From NCBI RefSeq assembly GCF_015910535.1, contig NZ_JACBJG010000011.1, forward strand, positions 91,555-155,554: a stretch of 64,000 bases of DNA. The letters are read 5' to 3'. This DNA is from Saccharomonospora sp. NB11. Its GTDB lineage: Bacteria > Actinomycetota > Actinomycetes > Mycobacteriales > Pseudonocardiaceae. The notes under the pieces were generated by a model, which made no database searches, was not told where the DNA came from, and saw only the letters and a list, made by a program, of their open reading frames with translations. A program made the translations under genes and the position numbers. Of the stretch, positions 44,631 to 54,522 are shown piece after piece (within the stretch, counting starts at the first letter, position 1; each line of letters opens with the position of its first letter).

Positions 44631-45791
44631 CTACTCGTGAGTCGGTTTCGGTGTGGTGACAGCGCGGACCCGGACGGTCGGCGCGGAGGCTCCGTCGTCG
44701 TTGAGCTTCGGCGTCTCCGCCCCGGCGGTACCGGACTTGCCGTCCGTCGAGCCGGACCCGTTGCCCGAGGCAGTCCCGTTGCCCGAGGCGTCTGCCGAGT
44801 CGGCCTTGCCCAACGCGGCCTCGGCGTCGGCCAGCATCGACCTCGCGGCCTTGACCTGCTCGGCGATCTTGGCGCGCAGGGTACGCAGTTCCTCGACCCG
44901 AGCCGTCGCCTCGGAGACCCGGCGGTTGCACTCCTCCGTGGCCTCACGGATGCGCCGCTTGGCCTCGTCGGTGGCCTCGGCGACCCGGGCGTTCGCCTCG
45001 CTGATCGAGTCCTGCTTGCGGCGGTTGGCGTCCTCGATGGACTCACGGCGCCTGCGCTCGATCTCGGCCTCGGCCTTCGCGCGCTCGTCGGCGACCTGGG
45101 CGCGGATGGAGGCGGCCTCGTCGGTGGCCTCCCGCACGCGACGTTCCGCCTCGGCCTTGCTCGCGGCCTCCTGCTCCGCGAGCACGCGCATTGCCTCGGT
45201 GCGGCGCTGCGACATCGCGATCTCGAAGTCTTCCTCGACCTGAGTGCGCCGCTGCTCGGCCTCCTTGTCGAGGCGCTCCCGCTCCTTCTCGGCCTCGGCG
45301 GTGATGCGGGCGGCCTCGGCACGGGCGTCCTCGAGCACCTTGGCGTGCTCGGCTTCCATCTGCTTGCGACGCTCGGCCAGCTCGGTCAGCAGTTGTTCGT
45401 ACCGGGCGCGCATGGCGCTGGCGTCGGACTCCGCCTTGGCGCGGATGTGACCTGCTTCGGCCTCGGCGCGGGCCTTGGTGTCGCTCGCCTCTTCCTGGGC
45501 GAGCCGCAGCATCCGCTGGAGCCGTTCCGACAGACCTTCGATGGTCGTGGGCGGCTGGGCGAGACGTTCGACCTGCCCGCGCAGGTCGTCGATCTCGATG
45601 CGTGCGGACTCCAGTTGCCTCGCCAGGTCGTCGGCCTGTGAGATCGCGGCATCGCGATCGGACATGAGCATCTTGATGTCGGCGTCGAGCCGTTCCAAGT
45701 GCTCGTCGACCTGCGCACGGCTGTAGCCGCGCTTCTCGAAGTCAAAACCGGCTCCCAGCGGCACGAGCTCCCGTTCCTCGCCAAGGCTCAT
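44631..45791 (-). CDS. FilP-like coiled-coil cytoskeletal protein
   Basis: A 386-residue protein. A short DivIVA-like N terminus (FDFEKRGYSRAQVDEHLERLD) leads into a ~270-residue coiled coil rich in Ala, Glu and Arg, then a Gly/Ser/Asn-rich tail. The pattern matches Streptomyces FilP/Scy-type filament proteins, often annotated as cellulose-binding protein. These self-assemble near cell poles and interact with DivIVA. ATG at 45791 is preceded by GGAG. Confidence 0.8.
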   Translation of the reverse strand: MSLGEERELVPLGAGFDFEKRGYSRAQVDEHLERLDADIKMLMSDRDAAISQADDLARQLESARIEIDDLRGQVERLAQPPTTIEGLSERLQRMLRLAQEEASDTKARAEAEAGHIRAKAESDASAMRARYEQLLTELAERRKQMEAEHAKVLEDARAEAARITAEAEKERERLDKEAEQRRTQVEEDFEIAMSQRRTEAMRVLAEQEAASKAEAERRVREATDEAASIRAQVADERAKAEAEIERRRRESIEDANRRKQDSISEANARVAEATDEAKRRIREATEECNRRVSEATARVEELRTLRAKIAEQVKAARSMLADAEAALGKADSADASGNGTASGNGSGSTDGKSGTAGAETPKLNDDGASAPTVRVRAVTTPKPTHE

Positions 45792-45962
45792 GGGCTCCAC
45801 CCTAGCGGGCGGGTTCGGCGTGCACGTCTCGGAGAGTCCGATGGGGCGAGGGGACGGCTCCGACCGCTGGTCAGTGCCGGTCAACGCGCGGCTGTCGCCG
45901 CGCTGTTCGAGACCTTTGCCGACATGTGGGACCGGCCTGGAGCGCGCCGGGCGCGAGGGCCG

Positions 45963-46445
45963 TCAGTGATCGTCGGCGGAGTCGGCGGCGGGCTCGACGA
46001 GCTCCACCAGGACGCCGCCCGCATCCTTCGGGTGAACGAAGTTGACCTTGCTGTTCGCCGTGCCTCGGCGCGCTGTCGGATACAGCACCCGCAGTCCCGC
46101 CGACCGCAGCGCCGCTGCTGCGGCCTCGACGTCGGTGACGCGGTAGGCGAGCTGCTGAAGACCCGGACCGTTGCGGTCGAGGAACTTGGCGATCGTGGAC
46201 TCGGGGGTGGCCGGGGCGAGCAACTGCACCGCCGCGCCCGCCGTGTCACCGGGTGCGCGCAACATCGCCTCGCGGACGCCCTGCTCTTCGTTCTCCTCGA
46301 CGTGCGTGACCTCGAGCCCGAAGGTCTTCGTGTGGAACGCGATGGCGGCGTCGAGGTCGGCCACGGCGATACCGACGTGATCGATGGCCGTGACGAACGG
46401 CGACAGGGTTTCGAGCGGCTGCGACGGCTCCGGTGCCTCGTGCAT
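45963..46445 (-). CDS. mce: methylmalonyl-CoA epimerase
   Basis: A 160-residue vicinal-oxygen-chelate protein. IDHVGIAVADLDAAIAFH carries the metal-binding His; GPGLQQLAYRV supplies another ligand region and VNFVHPKDAGGVLVEL the last His and Glu. It interconverts (R)- and (S)-methylmalonyl-CoA in propionate and odd-chain fatty acid metabolism. It is divergent from the thiolase gene, the usual arrangement in actinomycetes. Confidence 0.9.
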   Translation of the reverse strand: MHEAPEPSQPLETLSPFVTAIDHVGIAVADLDAAIAFHTKTFGLEVTHVEENEEQGVREAMLRAPGDTAGAAVQLLAPATPESTIAKFLDRNGPGLQQLAYRVTDVEAAAAALRSAGLRVLYPTARRGTANSKVNFVHPKDAGGVLVELVEPAADSADDH

Positions 46446-46602
46446 GCCCCGGAGAATAGACGGCGGTACGTAGGGAGGCAGTGCGGCAGTGATGTCCGTC
46501 GCGATCGGCCGACGGCCGCTATAGAGGCGGTATCGTCGATCCATCGCTGACGCGCTCCAGCGTCCGGCAGCGTCGACGTCGATGACTTGCAGGAGGCCTG
46601 TT

Positions 46603-47781
46603 GTGTCCGGTTCCGTGATCCTGGGCGCCGCCCGCACCCCGATCGGTCGGCTCCTCGGTTCGTTGAAGGACTTCTCCGGCGCGCAGCTGGGTGGGATCGC
46701 CATCAAGGCCGCGCTCGAACGGTCGGGCGTTCCGGCCGACGCCGTCCAGTACACGATCATGGGCCAGGTGTTGACGGCCGGTGCCGGGCAGATCCCGGCG
46801 CGCCAGGCCGCCGTCGCGGCGGGCATTCCCATGAACGTGCCCGCGCTGACCATCAACAAGGTGTGCCTGTCCGGTCTCGACGCCATCGCGCTCGCCGACC
46901 AGCTCATCCGCGCCGGTGAATTCGACCTCGTGGTCGCCGGTGGTCAGGAGTCCATGTCGCAGGCCCCGCACCTGCTGCCGAAGTCGCGCACGGGCGTGAA
47001 GTTCGGCGACATCACGGTGCTCGACCACATGTCGTACGACGGCCTGTTCTGCGCGTTCGATCAGGTCGCGATGGGGGAGTCCACCGACAGGTACAACACC
47101 CGGTACGGCGTGACCCGCGAGGAGCAGGACGAGTTCTCGGCGCGCTCGCACCAGCGGGCGGCGAAGGCCGCCGCGAACGGCGTGTTCGACGACGAGCTGG
47201 TGCCCGTCGAGATCCCGCAGCGCAAGGGAGACCCGGTGGTCTTCTCCCACGACGAGGGCGTGCGGCCCGACACCACCGCCGAGGGCTTGGCGCGACTGCG
47301 TCCCGCGTTCACCGCCGACGGCACGGTCACCGCGGGGTCGGCGTCCCAGATCTCCGACGGCGCCGCGGCGGTGGTCGTGGCGAGCCGGGAGAAGGCCGAG
47401 GAGCTGGGCATCACGCCGCTCGCCGAGATCGGTGCGCACGGTGTGGTGGCAGGCCCGGACGCGAGCCTGCACGAGCAGCCTTCCAACGCCATCAAGGCCG
47501 CGCTCGCCAAGGCGAAGCTGGAGGCCGACGCCCTCGACCTGGTGGAGATCAACGAGGCGTTCGCGGCGGTCGGCCTGGTGTCGGCCCGCGAACTCGGCCT
47601 CGACGACGAGAAGGTCAACGTCAACGGCGGCGCCATCGCGCTCGGTCACCCCATCGGCGCGTCCGGTGCTCGCCTCGTGGTGCACCTGGTCCACGAACTC
47701 CGCCGGCGTGGTGGCGGCCTGGGTGCCGCTGCGCTGTGCGGTGGCGGTGGCCAGGGCGACGCGCTGCTGCTCAAGGTCTGA
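46603..47781 (+). CDS. acetyl-CoA C-acetyltransferase (thiolase)
   Basis: A 392-residue thiolase of normal length. The acyl-binding Cys is in [11 protein letters not shown] (about residue 88), the catalytic His in [10 protein letters not shown] and the second Cys in [11 protein letters not shown]. It joins two acetyl-CoA to acetoacetyl-CoA or cleaves 3-ketoacyl-CoA. The GTG at 46603 has AGGAGG six bases upstream. Confidence 0.93.
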   Translation: MSGSVILGAARTPIGRLLGSLKDFSGAQLGGIAIKAALERSGVPADAVQYTIMGQVLTAGAGQIPARQAAVAAGIPMNVPALTINKVCLSGLDAIALADQLIRAGEFDLVVAGGQESMSQAPHLLPKSRTGVKFGDITVLDHMSYDGLFCAFDQVAMGESTDRYNTRYGVTREEQDEFSARSHQRAAKAAANGVFDDELVPVEIPQRKGDPVVFSHDEGVRPDTTAEGLARLRPAFTADGTVTAGSASQISDGAAAVVVASREKAEELGITPLAEIGAHGVVAGPDASLHEQPSNAIKAALAKAKLEADALDLVEINEAFAAVGLVSARELGLDDEKVNVNGGAIALGHPIGASGARLVVHLVHELRRRGGGLGAAALCGGGGQGDALLLKV

Positions 47782-47875
47782 CCTGCGGCTTCGTGGGCAC
47801 GCCGTCGGCGCGTGCCCACGAGAGTCCACCCGACGACGCGCTGCGATGTCGGGGCCTCGCTGCGACCGTGGGGGC

Positions 47876-48169
47876 ATGCGGAACAGGAACGAGTCCACCG
47901 ACGGCACGGTGACGGTGACGTTCGGGCACGAGGAGCTGATCCTCCGCCGCCGCTACGAACTCCTCAGCATCACCAACGACCTGCTCGTCGCTCTGTGGTT
48001 CGTGGTCGGCAGCGTGTTGTTCTTCTGGACGTCGACCGCCACCGCAGGAACGTGGTGCTTCCTGCTCGGCAGTATCCAGCTCACCGCGCGGCCGGTGATC
48101 CGGTTGACCCGGCGAGTCCACCTGCGCCGCGTGGGCGGTCCCGCGACAGAGACCGCCCGCGACTTCTGA
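47876..48169 (+). CDS. YrhK domain membrane protein
   Basis: A 97-residue protein with the YrhK pattern (FGHEELILRRRYELLSITNDLL, two hydrophobic helices, LLGSIQLTARPVIRLTRRVHL). Function of the family is unknown. Two transmembrane helices are predicted. Its last codons read ARDF-stop, coincidentally like the micro-ORF peptides. Confidence 0.85.
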   Translation: MRNRNESTDGTVTVTFGHEELILRRRYELLSITNDLLVALWFVVGSVLFFWTSTATAGTWCFLLGSIQLTARPVIRLTRRVHLRRVGGPATETARDF

Positions 48170-48189
48170 CGCTTCGCGTGGCTACCCGC

Positions 48190-49215
48190 TCAGGACTTCG
48201 GAGCCGGTGGCCGACAGCGCAGCACCGTGAGGTCCCCGGCGAGTTCGAGTTCCCCTGCCGCGTACGGCACTACCCAGGTGTCTCCTGTGGACAGTTCATG
48301 GACGGTGCCGCTCGTGTCGGTCAGGCGGCCGGTGCCGTCGTTCACGACCAGCACCGCGAACGACGGGTCGAGCGCCAGCGGCGTCGAGGGCCGGAGTCGG
48401 TCAGCCCGGAAGAACGGCCGCGCCGCCGGGGCGAGCAGCTCGACGGTGGATGCGTCGTCGTCGGCGGTGTGCCGAACGATCTCGGCCAGGCGTCGTTCGT
48501 CCCACGCCGAGGTGTCGAGCGCCAGCAACGCGGTGTCGAAGCCCAGACCGAGATGTCCCTTCTTCTCGTCGTCCAGGAAGTCGCGCCACTCCAGCGTGAG
48601 CGAGAAGTCGGTGGGTTGCTGGAGTTCCACGACGAAGACACCCTCGCCGATGGCGTGGGGCAATCCCGCGGGGATGTGCACGGTGTCGCCCACCTCGACC
48701 GGCAGGGCGTTCAATGCGCCCAGCATGCTCGGCGCGTCCTGGTCAGCGACCCAGTCCCGGATCGTGAGGGGGTGCAGTTCCTCCCGGAACCCCGCGTACA
48801 CGGTGGGTGCCTCGCCCCGAGTGCCCACGACGATCCACGCCTCGGCCTTGCCGAAGTGCGAGTCGAAGTGACGGCGAGCGAACGCGTCGTCCGGGTGGAA
48901 GTGGACCGGCAATCGTTGTCCGGCGTCGAGCAGCTTCACCAGCAAGGCAGTGGAGGAGCCGAAGACGTCGACGTGCTCGCGGCCGAGCCACCCCACGGGG
49001 TCGGACTCCACGGCGTCGCGCAACCAGCGGCCGTCGGGGAGCCGCGTCAGACCGTCGGTGTCACGCCCGAACAACGTGGTCGTGGACGCCACCCAGTCCT
49101 CCGGGCCGAACTCCCTGGCGTCGCCGCCTCGCAGTGCGGCGATGGCCGCTCCGCCCCGGTAGAACTGGGCAGGCTGGTTCGCGGGGAGCCGGATCGGCGC
49201 GGACGGTGCACTCAT
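48190..49215 (-). CDS. manA: class I mannose-6-phosphate isomerase-like cupin
   Basis: About 341 residues. Zinc-ligand pattern PVHFHPDDAF, HFGKAEAWIVV and IPAGLPHAIGEG place it in the type I phosphomannose isomerase (ManA) family. It interconverts fructose-6-P and mannose-6-P for mannose-based cell-wall or glycolipid synthesis. ATG 49215 is used; an upstream ATG at 49287 lies within the intergenic region shared with the ABC exporter gene. Confidence 0.8.
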   Translation of the reverse strand: MSAPSAPIRLPANQPAQFYRGGAAIAALRGGDAREFGPEDWVASTTTLFGRDTDGLTRLPDGRWLRDAVESDPVGWLGREHVDVFGSSTALLVKLLDAGQRLPVHFHPDDAFARRHFDSHFGKAEAWIVVGTRGEAPTVYAGFREELHPLTIRDWVADQDAPSMLGALNALPVEVGDTVHIPAGLPHAIGEGVFVVELQQPTDFSLTLEWRDFLDDEKKGHLGLGFDTALLALDTSAWDERRLAEIVRHTADDDASTVELLAPAARPFFRADRLRPSTPLALDPSFAVLVVNDGTGRLTDTSGTVHELSTGDTWVVPYAAGELELAGDLTVLRCRPPAPKS

Positions 49216-49300
49216 GGCGCGAGAACTTACCGCGCCCGGTGATCTCCCGGGATACGGCAGAGGGGCCTGCTCGACCGCGGAGATCAACTAGTGTGACGCC

Positions 49301-50224
49301 ATGGTGGACACATCGTCCGGGCTCGCTGCCGCACTCGCGGTGTCCGACGTCCGCAAACACTACGGAGACGTCCGCGCTGTCGACGGCGTGAGCTTCGAGG
49401 TCCGCGAGGGAGAGTTCTTCGGCATCCTCGGCCCGAACGGGGCGGGCAAGACCACGACCCTGGAGATCGCGGAAGGGCTGCTGAAGCCGGACTCCGGAAC
49501 GGTCCGACTGCTCGGCCAGTCGCCGTGGCCCCGCAACGAGTCCCTGCTGCCGCGCATCGGGGTGCAACTACAGGCGTCGTCGTTCTTCGAGCGGTTGACG
49601 GCCCGGGAGCAGTTGACGACATTCGCGGCCCTCTACGGGGTCGGTCGGGCCCGAGCCGACGAGATGCTCGAACTCGTCGGACTCGCCGACAAGGCCGACA
49701 CCCCGGAGAAGAAGCTCTCCGGCGGGCAACGCCAGCGGCTGTCCATCGCGTGTGCGCTCGTGCACGATCCCGAACTCGTGTTCCTCGACGAGCCCACGGC
49801 GGCGCTGGACCCGCAGTCGCGGCGCAACCTGTGGGACGTGCTCCGGGAGATCAAGGCGCGGGGGAGCACGATCGTCTACACGACGCACTACCTCGACGAG
49901 GCCGAGGTGCTGTGCGACCGCGTGGCGATCATGGACCACGGGAAGATCCTCGCGATGGACGCGCCCGCACGGCTCGTGCGCGATCTCGACGCACCCACCC
50001 ACCTCACCCTCGACACCGCGGTGCTCGCACCCGCGGACGCGCGCACGTTGCCCGGCGCCGAGGACGTCAGCACCGACGACGTCACGGTGACGATCACGAC
50101 GCGCACCCCGGCTCCGGTGCTGACGGCCCTGGCCGAGCGCGGCACCGTCGACGGGCTGACCGTGCGCACAGCGACGTTGGAGGACGTGTTCCTCCACCTG
50201 ACAGGCAGGGAGTACCGGGCGTGA
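49301..50224 (+). CDS. ABC-2 type exporter ATP-binding protein
   Basis: A 307-residue ABC ATPase: Walker A GPNGAGKTT, Q loop, signature LSGGQRQRLS, Walker B LVFLDEPTAALDP, H-loop THYLDEAE. It belongs to the drug-exporter (DrrA-like) family and has the C-terminal ~80-residue extension of that group. The stop codon overlaps the permease start (GTGA). Confidence 0.9.
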   Translation: MVDTSSGLAAALAVSDVRKHYGDVRAVDGVSFEVREGEFFGILGPNGAGKTTTLEIAEGLLKPDSGTVRLLGQSPWPRNESLLPRIGVQLQASSFFERLTAREQLTTFAALYGVGRARADEMLELVGLADKADTPEKKLSGGQRQRLSIACALVHDPELVFLDEPTAALDPQSRRNLWDVLREIKARGSTIVYTTHYLDEAEVLCDRVAIMDHGKILAMDAPARLVRDLDAPTHLTLDTAVLAPADARTLPGAEDVSTDDVTVTITTRTPAPVLTALAERGTVDGLTVRTATLEDVFLHLTGREYRA

Positions 50225-51315
50225 CCACCACCGAGCCCACCGAGCCCACCAGGGCCGCCGAGCGCGGAGCCCCGACGCCGTTCCGGGCGCTGTCCGTCGC
50301 GATGTTCAAGGGCATCGTGCGGGAGAAGGCGACACTGTTCTTCACCTTCCTGTTCCCGCTGATGTTCTTGGTGATCTTCGGCTTGCTGCTGGGCGGGCAG
50401 GACGACACCCGCCTGAAGGTCGCCGTGGTCGGCGAAGGGCCGGTGATCACGGCCCTGGAGGAGTCGGGGGCTCTGGAACTGGAGACCGTCGACACCGCCG
50501 CGGAGGCGGAGCAACAGGTCCGCGAGGGCGATCTTCCCGCGTACGTGACACAGGACGGCGACACCGTGCGGGTGCGCTTCGCCGCGAGCGAGCAGAACAC
50601 CGCGCAGCTCGTGGTCGGCATCGTGGACGGGGTCGTGAACCACGCGAACGTGGCGGCGACCGGGCAACCGCCCGCGTTCTCCCTCGACGCCCAGCAGGTG
50701 GAGGACTCGTCCCTCGAACCCATCCAGTACATGACACCCGGCATCCTCTCGTGGGCCGTGGCGATGGGGGCGGTGTTCGGCGCGGCCATCACGCTCGTGA
50801 ACTGGCGTCGCAACCAGGTGTTGCGCCGGATCCGGCTCGCCCCGGTGCGGCCGAGCACGGTGCTGACGTCCCGGCTGCTCGTGACGCTCGGGGTGTCGGT
50901 CGCCCAGTTCGTGCTGTTCGTGTGCGTCGGTCTGCTGCCGGTGTTCGGGCTGAAGCTGACGGGTCAGTGGTGGTTGGCGTTGCCGCTGTTGCTGCTCGGC
51001 ACGCTCAGCTTCTTCGCCGTCGGCATGCTCGCCGGCGCCTGGTGCCGGACGGAGGAGACCGCGAGCACCGTCGGCAACCTGATCACACTGCCCATGGCGT
51101 TCCTGTCGGGTGCGTTCTTCCCGCTCGACGCGGCCCCGACCTGGTTGCAGCAGGTGTCGTTGGCGCTGCCGATGCGGCATCTCAACGACGGCATGCTCGC
51201 CGTGATGGTGCGGGGACAGGGCGTGGAGGCGTTGCTGGTGCCCGCTCTGGTGCTGATCGGGTTCACCGTCGTCGTGGGGGCGATCGCGGCCAAGCTCTTC
51301 CGCTGGGAACCGTGA
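50221..51315 (+). CDS. ABC-2 type exporter permease
   Basis: A 364-residue permease of the ABC-2/NodJ type with one N-terminal and five C-terminal transmembrane helices and a ~130-residue extracytoplasmic domain between (~55-180). The conserved region FLSGAFFPLDAAPTWLQQV is present. With the coupled ATPase it forms a putative drug or lipid exporter. Confidence 0.88.
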   Translation: MTTTEPTEPTRAAERGAPTPFRALSVAMFKGIVREKATLFFTFLFPLMFLVIFGLLLGGQDDTRLKVAVVGEGPVITALEESGALELETVDTAAEAEQQVREGDLPAYVTQDGDTVRVRFAASEQNTAQLVVGIVDGVVNHANVAATGQPPAFSLDAQQVEDSSLEPIQYMTPGILSWAVAMGAVFGAAITLVNWRRNQVLRRIRLAPVRPSTVLTSRLLVTLGVSVAQFVLFVCVGLLPVFGLKLTGQWWLALPLLLLGTLSFFAVGMLAGAWCRTEETASTVGNLITLPMAFLSGAFFPLDAAPTWLQQVSLALPMRHLNDGMLAVMVRGQGVEALLVPALVLIGFTVVVGAIAAKLFRWEP

Positions 51316-51478
51316 TCCGACCCTGCTGATCGCCTCGGGTGAAGGGGCCGGTAGGTCGGTGACCGACGTCACGGCTCACACTGGATGTCACACCGTCCGA
51401 CAGTGTGGTTGACGCGTGCTGGAGAGTGCCGTGCGGCCGCCCGCGTTCTCGTGGTGGTCGGCTATCCGAGGAGGAACC

Positions 51479-51850
51479 GTGTCGAACAAGGCTGCCGTCT
51501 TGTTCCGTGTCGTCGCGATCGCCGAAGCCTTTTCGTGGACGGGATTGCTGGTCGGCATGTTCCTGAAGTACGTCGTCGAGCTCGGCGAGGGCGGTGTTCC
51601 CGTGCTCGGCGCGGTGCACGGCGTGCTGTTCGTTCTCTACCTCGTCACGACGCTGGCCGTGGCGCGCCCGCTCGGCTGGAAGTTCGGCACCGTCGTCCTG
51701 GCGGTGGTCGCCGCGATCCCGCCGCTGTTCACGTGGCTGTTCGAGAAGTGGGCGCTGCGGCGCGGCAAGCTCGACGGCCCCCAGCGACTGCAGCACGGCG
51801 GCACCGGCCTCTACGTGCGTCGCGACAACGACGCGGTCGCCAGCGCCTGA
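51479..51850 (+). CDS. DUF3817 membrane protein
   Basis: A 123-residue protein with three hydrophobic helices and the DUF3817 motifs (RVVAIAEAFSWTGLL, HGVLFVLYLV, FTWLFEKWAL). GTG 51479 follows GAGGA. Unknown function. Confidence 0.85.
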   Translation: MSNKAAVLFRVVAIAEAFSWTGLLVGMFLKYVVELGEGGVPVLGAVHGVLFVLYLVTTLAVARPLGWKFGTVVLAVVAAIPPLFTWLFEKWALRRGKLDGPQRLQHGGTGLYVRRDNDAVASA

Positions 51851-51864
51851 TCCGACTCGCGTGC

Positions 51865-51889
51865 GGGCGCCCCTGCCCCCGGGGCGCCC
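51865..51889. terminator. bidirectional terminator
   Basis: GGGCGCCCC (51865-51873) and GGGGCGCCC (51881-51889), 9-bp stem and 7-nt loop, between the convergent DUF3817 and MarR genes. Confidence 0.7.
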
Positions 51890-51899
51890 CGCTCGACGC

Positions 51900-52400
51900 T
51901 TAGTCGACGAAGTCCCCCGACGCCTTCCGCACCCGGGTGAGCAGCTCGGTGAGTTGCTCGGTCTGCCGTTCGGTGAGGCCGGTGAGGCCGAAATCGATGT
52001 CCGTCACCGCCTTGGTGGCCTGCTCGCGCCGTGCGTTGCCCTCCTCGGTGATCTCGACGAGGGTGGTCCGCCGATCCGTGGGGTGCGGCAGACGCCTGAC
52101 CAGACCGTCCTTCTCCAGCCGGTCGACGATGTTGGTGACGCTCGTGGGGTGGAGCTGGAGCCGTTCGCCCATGACTCGCATGGGCAACCGCGCGTGCCGC
52201 GAGAAGCTCAACAGCGTCAACGCCTCGAACCGCGCGAAGGTCAGCCCGTGCGGCTTCAACGCGGCGTCCACGGCCGACTGGAGAATCTGCTGGACCCGCA
52301 TCAGTCCGGTGACGGCGGACATCGTCGTGGAGGGCCCGATGCGGTCCTCCCAGAGCTGCGCCGCGCGCGCGATCGGGTCGAACGGCAACGGACCTTTCAT
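51900..52400 (-). CDS. MarR family transcriptional regulator
   Basis: A 166-residue winged-helix protein: the DNA-binding domain (~50-115) contains LHPTSVTNIVDRLEKDGLV and DRRTTLVEIT wing. N-terminal and C-terminal helices form the dimer interface. Target unknown; it may regulate the neighbouring small genes. ATG 52400. Confidence 0.85.
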   Translation of the reverse strand: MKGPLPFDPIARAAQLWEDRIGPSTTMSAVTGLMRVQQILQSAVDAALKPHGLTFARFEALTLLSFSRHARLPMRVMGERLQLHPTSVTNIVDRLEKDGLVRRLPHPTDRRTTLVEITEEGNARREQATKAVTDIDFGLTGLTERQTEQLTELLTRVRKASGDFVD

Positions 52401-52519
52401 GGGGCTCGAAGTTAGCAGTGATCCCGGGCAGGCTGGGGACGGGTATGAGCCCACGGTGGGCGAGGTCGCACCCGCGACCGACCTGCCGCCCGCGGTGGGA
52501 CACGGACGAGGAGGCAGCG

Positions 52520-52822
52520 ATGATCGTGGCGTTCAGCGTGAGTCCCGCGGGCGGGGACGACGACGGCGGTGTGAGCGAGGCCGTGGCGCGCGCCGTGCGG
52601 GTGGTGCGCGAGTCGGGGTTGCCCAACGAGACGAACGCGATGTTCACCAACATCGAGGGCGAGTGGGACGAGGTCATGGCCGTCGTCAAACGCGCCGTCG
52701 AGGCCGCGGGGGAGGGCTCGCCCAGGGTGAGTCTCGTGCTCAAGGCCGACATCCGACCTGGTCACGAAGGTCAACTGACGGCGAAGGTGCAGCGAGTCGA
52801 GGAGCAGCTGCGCGACGGATGA
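52520..52822 (+). CDS. MTH1187-family thiamine-binding protein
   Basis: A 100-residue ferredoxin-like fold protein (DUF77): MIVAFSVSPAG, NAMFTNIEGEWDEVM, and SPRVSLVLKADIRPG match the family. Members bind thiamine or related pyrimidines and often sit near transport genes. GAGGAGG precedes the ATG. Confidence 0.85.
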   Translation: MIVAFSVSPAGGDDDGGVSEAVARAVRVVRESGLPNETNAMFTNIEGEWDEVMAVVKRAVEAAGEGSPRVSLVLKADIRPGHEGQLTAKVQRVEEQLRDG

Positions 52823-52909
52823 CTTCGCGTCGATCCTGGGCTGCGGGTGCGGCGTGACAGGCCGTGGACCAGCCCTGACGGCGCTACGCGTCCATGCCAG
52901 GATGGAACC

Positions 52910-53866
52910 GTGACACAGCCACGCGGACAAGGAAACAACTCACCCGCCGTGTCGGCCGCGCTCTCGGGAGCCGTCGACCTGGCGGCAGTGAAGGCGCGTG
53001 CCGAGGCGGCGGCACGGCAGACGACGACGCCGAACACGGGTGGCCAGGGCAGCGCTCCGGCCAACGCCTCGGTCATCGACGTGACCGAGGTGACCTTCCA
53101 GGCCGAGGTCGTGGAGCGGTCGCTGCAGCAGTTGGTCGTGGTGGATCTGTGGGCCGACTGGTGCGGGCCGTGCAAGCAGCTGAGCCCGGTGCTGGAGCGC
53201 CTCGCGGCCGAGAGCGGCGGAGCCTGGGTGCTCGCCAAGGTCGACGTGGACGCCAACCCGCGCATCTCGCAGCTGTTCGGTGTCCAGTCGATCCCGACGG
53301 TGGTCGCCATCGCGGCGGGGCAGCCTGTGGACGCGTTCTCGGGCGCGTTGCCCGAGCCGCAGATCAAGCAGTGGTTGACGCAGCTTCTCGACGCACTGCG
53401 CGACAAGCTCCCCGGCATCAAGGCCGCGCAGCAGGGTGCCGCGGCGGAGGAGCCGCAGGACCCGCGGTTCGTCGAGGCCGAGGAGGCGTTCGAGCGCGGT
53501 GACTACGCCGCCGCCGAAGCCGCCTACACGCGCATCCTCGACAGCGAGCCGGGCAACGAGCAGGCCAAGGCGGCGCTGGTGCAGGTGCGGTTCGCCGCGC
53601 GCGCGGAGGGCACCGACCCGTCGTCGATCGCCAAGGCCGACGCCGACCCGAACGACATCGACGCCCAACTCGCGGCGGCCGACGCGGAGGTGGCGCAGGG
53701 CGCCGTGGAGAACGCCTTCGCGCGCCTGATCGGCGCGGTGCGGCGCACGGCCGGCGACGAGCGCAACCGGGTACGGGAGCACCTCGTGGGCCTGTTCGAG
53801 CTGTTCGACCCGGCCGACGACCGCGTCGCCAAGGCCCGCCGCGACCTGGCCAGCGCGCTGTTCTAG
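52910..53866 (+). CDS. YbbN-like thioredoxin-TPR chaperone
   Basis: A 318-residue protein. A thioredoxin domain (~55-165) keeps the redox pair WCGPC, and the remainder holds TPR-like helices ([20 protein letters not shown]). E. coli YbbN (CnoX) has the same layout and acts as a co-chaperone that protects against hypochlorous acid, though it lacks the full CxxC. GTG 52910. Confidence 0.88.
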   Translation: MTQPRGQGNNSPAVSAALSGAVDLAAVKARAEAAARQTTTPNTGGQGSAPANASVIDVTEVTFQAEVVERSLQQLVVVDLWADWCGPCKQLSPVLERLAAESGGAWVLAKVDVDANPRISQLFGVQSIPTVVAIAAGQPVDAFSGALPEPQIKQWLTQLLDALRDKLPGIKAAQQGAAAEEPQDPRFVEAEEAFERGDYAAAEAAYTRILDSEPGNEQAKAALVQVRFAARAEGTDPSSIAKADADPNDIDAQLAAADAEVAQGAVENAFARLIGAVRRTAGDERNRVREHLVGLFELFDPADDRVAKARRDLASALF

Positions 53867-53874
53867 AGTCCCCC

Positions 53875-53910
53875 GTTCCCGGGGAGGGGCGTGTGCTCGT
53901 CCCCGGGAAC
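53875..53910 (+). terminator. hairpin terminator after YbbN-like gene
   Basis: GTTCCCGGGGA (53875-53885) and its complement (53900-53910), 11-bp stem with 14-nt loop, starting 8 bases after the stop codon. Confidence 0.7.
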
Positions 53911-53985
53911 ACCCGGAGCGAGATCAGGAACGTCTCCGGGGCGTGCCCGATGTGCTCGCCGGGCCGTCGGCGACATGCTCGCCGT

Positions 53986-54369
53986 ATGCCGCTGACACGC
54001 ACACTCGCCCTGTCGCTCGCTGGTCTGCTGGCCGCACTCGGCACGGCCGTGACGCTGGGCCTTGGCGACGAGCGCAAGGGTGAGATCGGCCTCGTGGCGG
54101 CACTGGACGGCCCGCTCCTGCCACGCGACTGCGCCATCGGCACGCAGGACGCCCCGATCGACGGACCCGTCGTACTGCGGTTCCAGTCGATCGACGACCG
54201 ACTCGCCATGCCCGCGGTGAGCGGGCGCGGGCCGTCGACCGGGCCGCTCGACCACCGACTGTCGACGAGCGGTGACAACGTCCTGCAGCAGGAGACCTAC
54301 GCGGGCATCCGCTACTACGGCCGACGACGGCCGAGCGCATATTCGTCCTGTGTGGACGCTCGGTCGTGA
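53986..54369 (+). CDS. hypothetical secreted protein
   Basis: A 127-residue reading frame with a signal-peptide-like start (MPLTRTLALSLAGLLAALGTAV). The rest carries no motif I know and only two cysteines. Weak ribosome-binding site; it may be a real small exported protein or a chance frame. Confidence 0.45.
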   Translation: MPLTRTLALSLAGLLAALGTAVTLGLGDERKGEIGLVAALDGPLLPRDCAIGTQDAPIDGPVVLRFQSIDDRLAMPAVSGRGPSTGPLDHRLSTSGDNVLQQETYAGIRYYGRRRPSAYSSCVDARS

Positions 54370-54522
54370 TCACGGAACGGTAGCAGGCGGAACCAATCTG
54401 TGATCATGTCTTCCCCGAATGGGGGCTGCATGCCTTGGCGACATGGGTGAATATCCCGTTCGTACGTTTGATCACGGCCGCTACCGTGCGGGGACGGTGT
54501 GGCAGGGGGAGGACATACCGTC

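Noticed and set aside
48157..48169. ARDF-stop at the end of the YrhK gene resembles the micro-ORF ending
   Set aside because: The 13 shared bases lie at the end of a normal gene with no Shine-Dalgarno or start in the micro-ORF position, so I treat it as coincidence.
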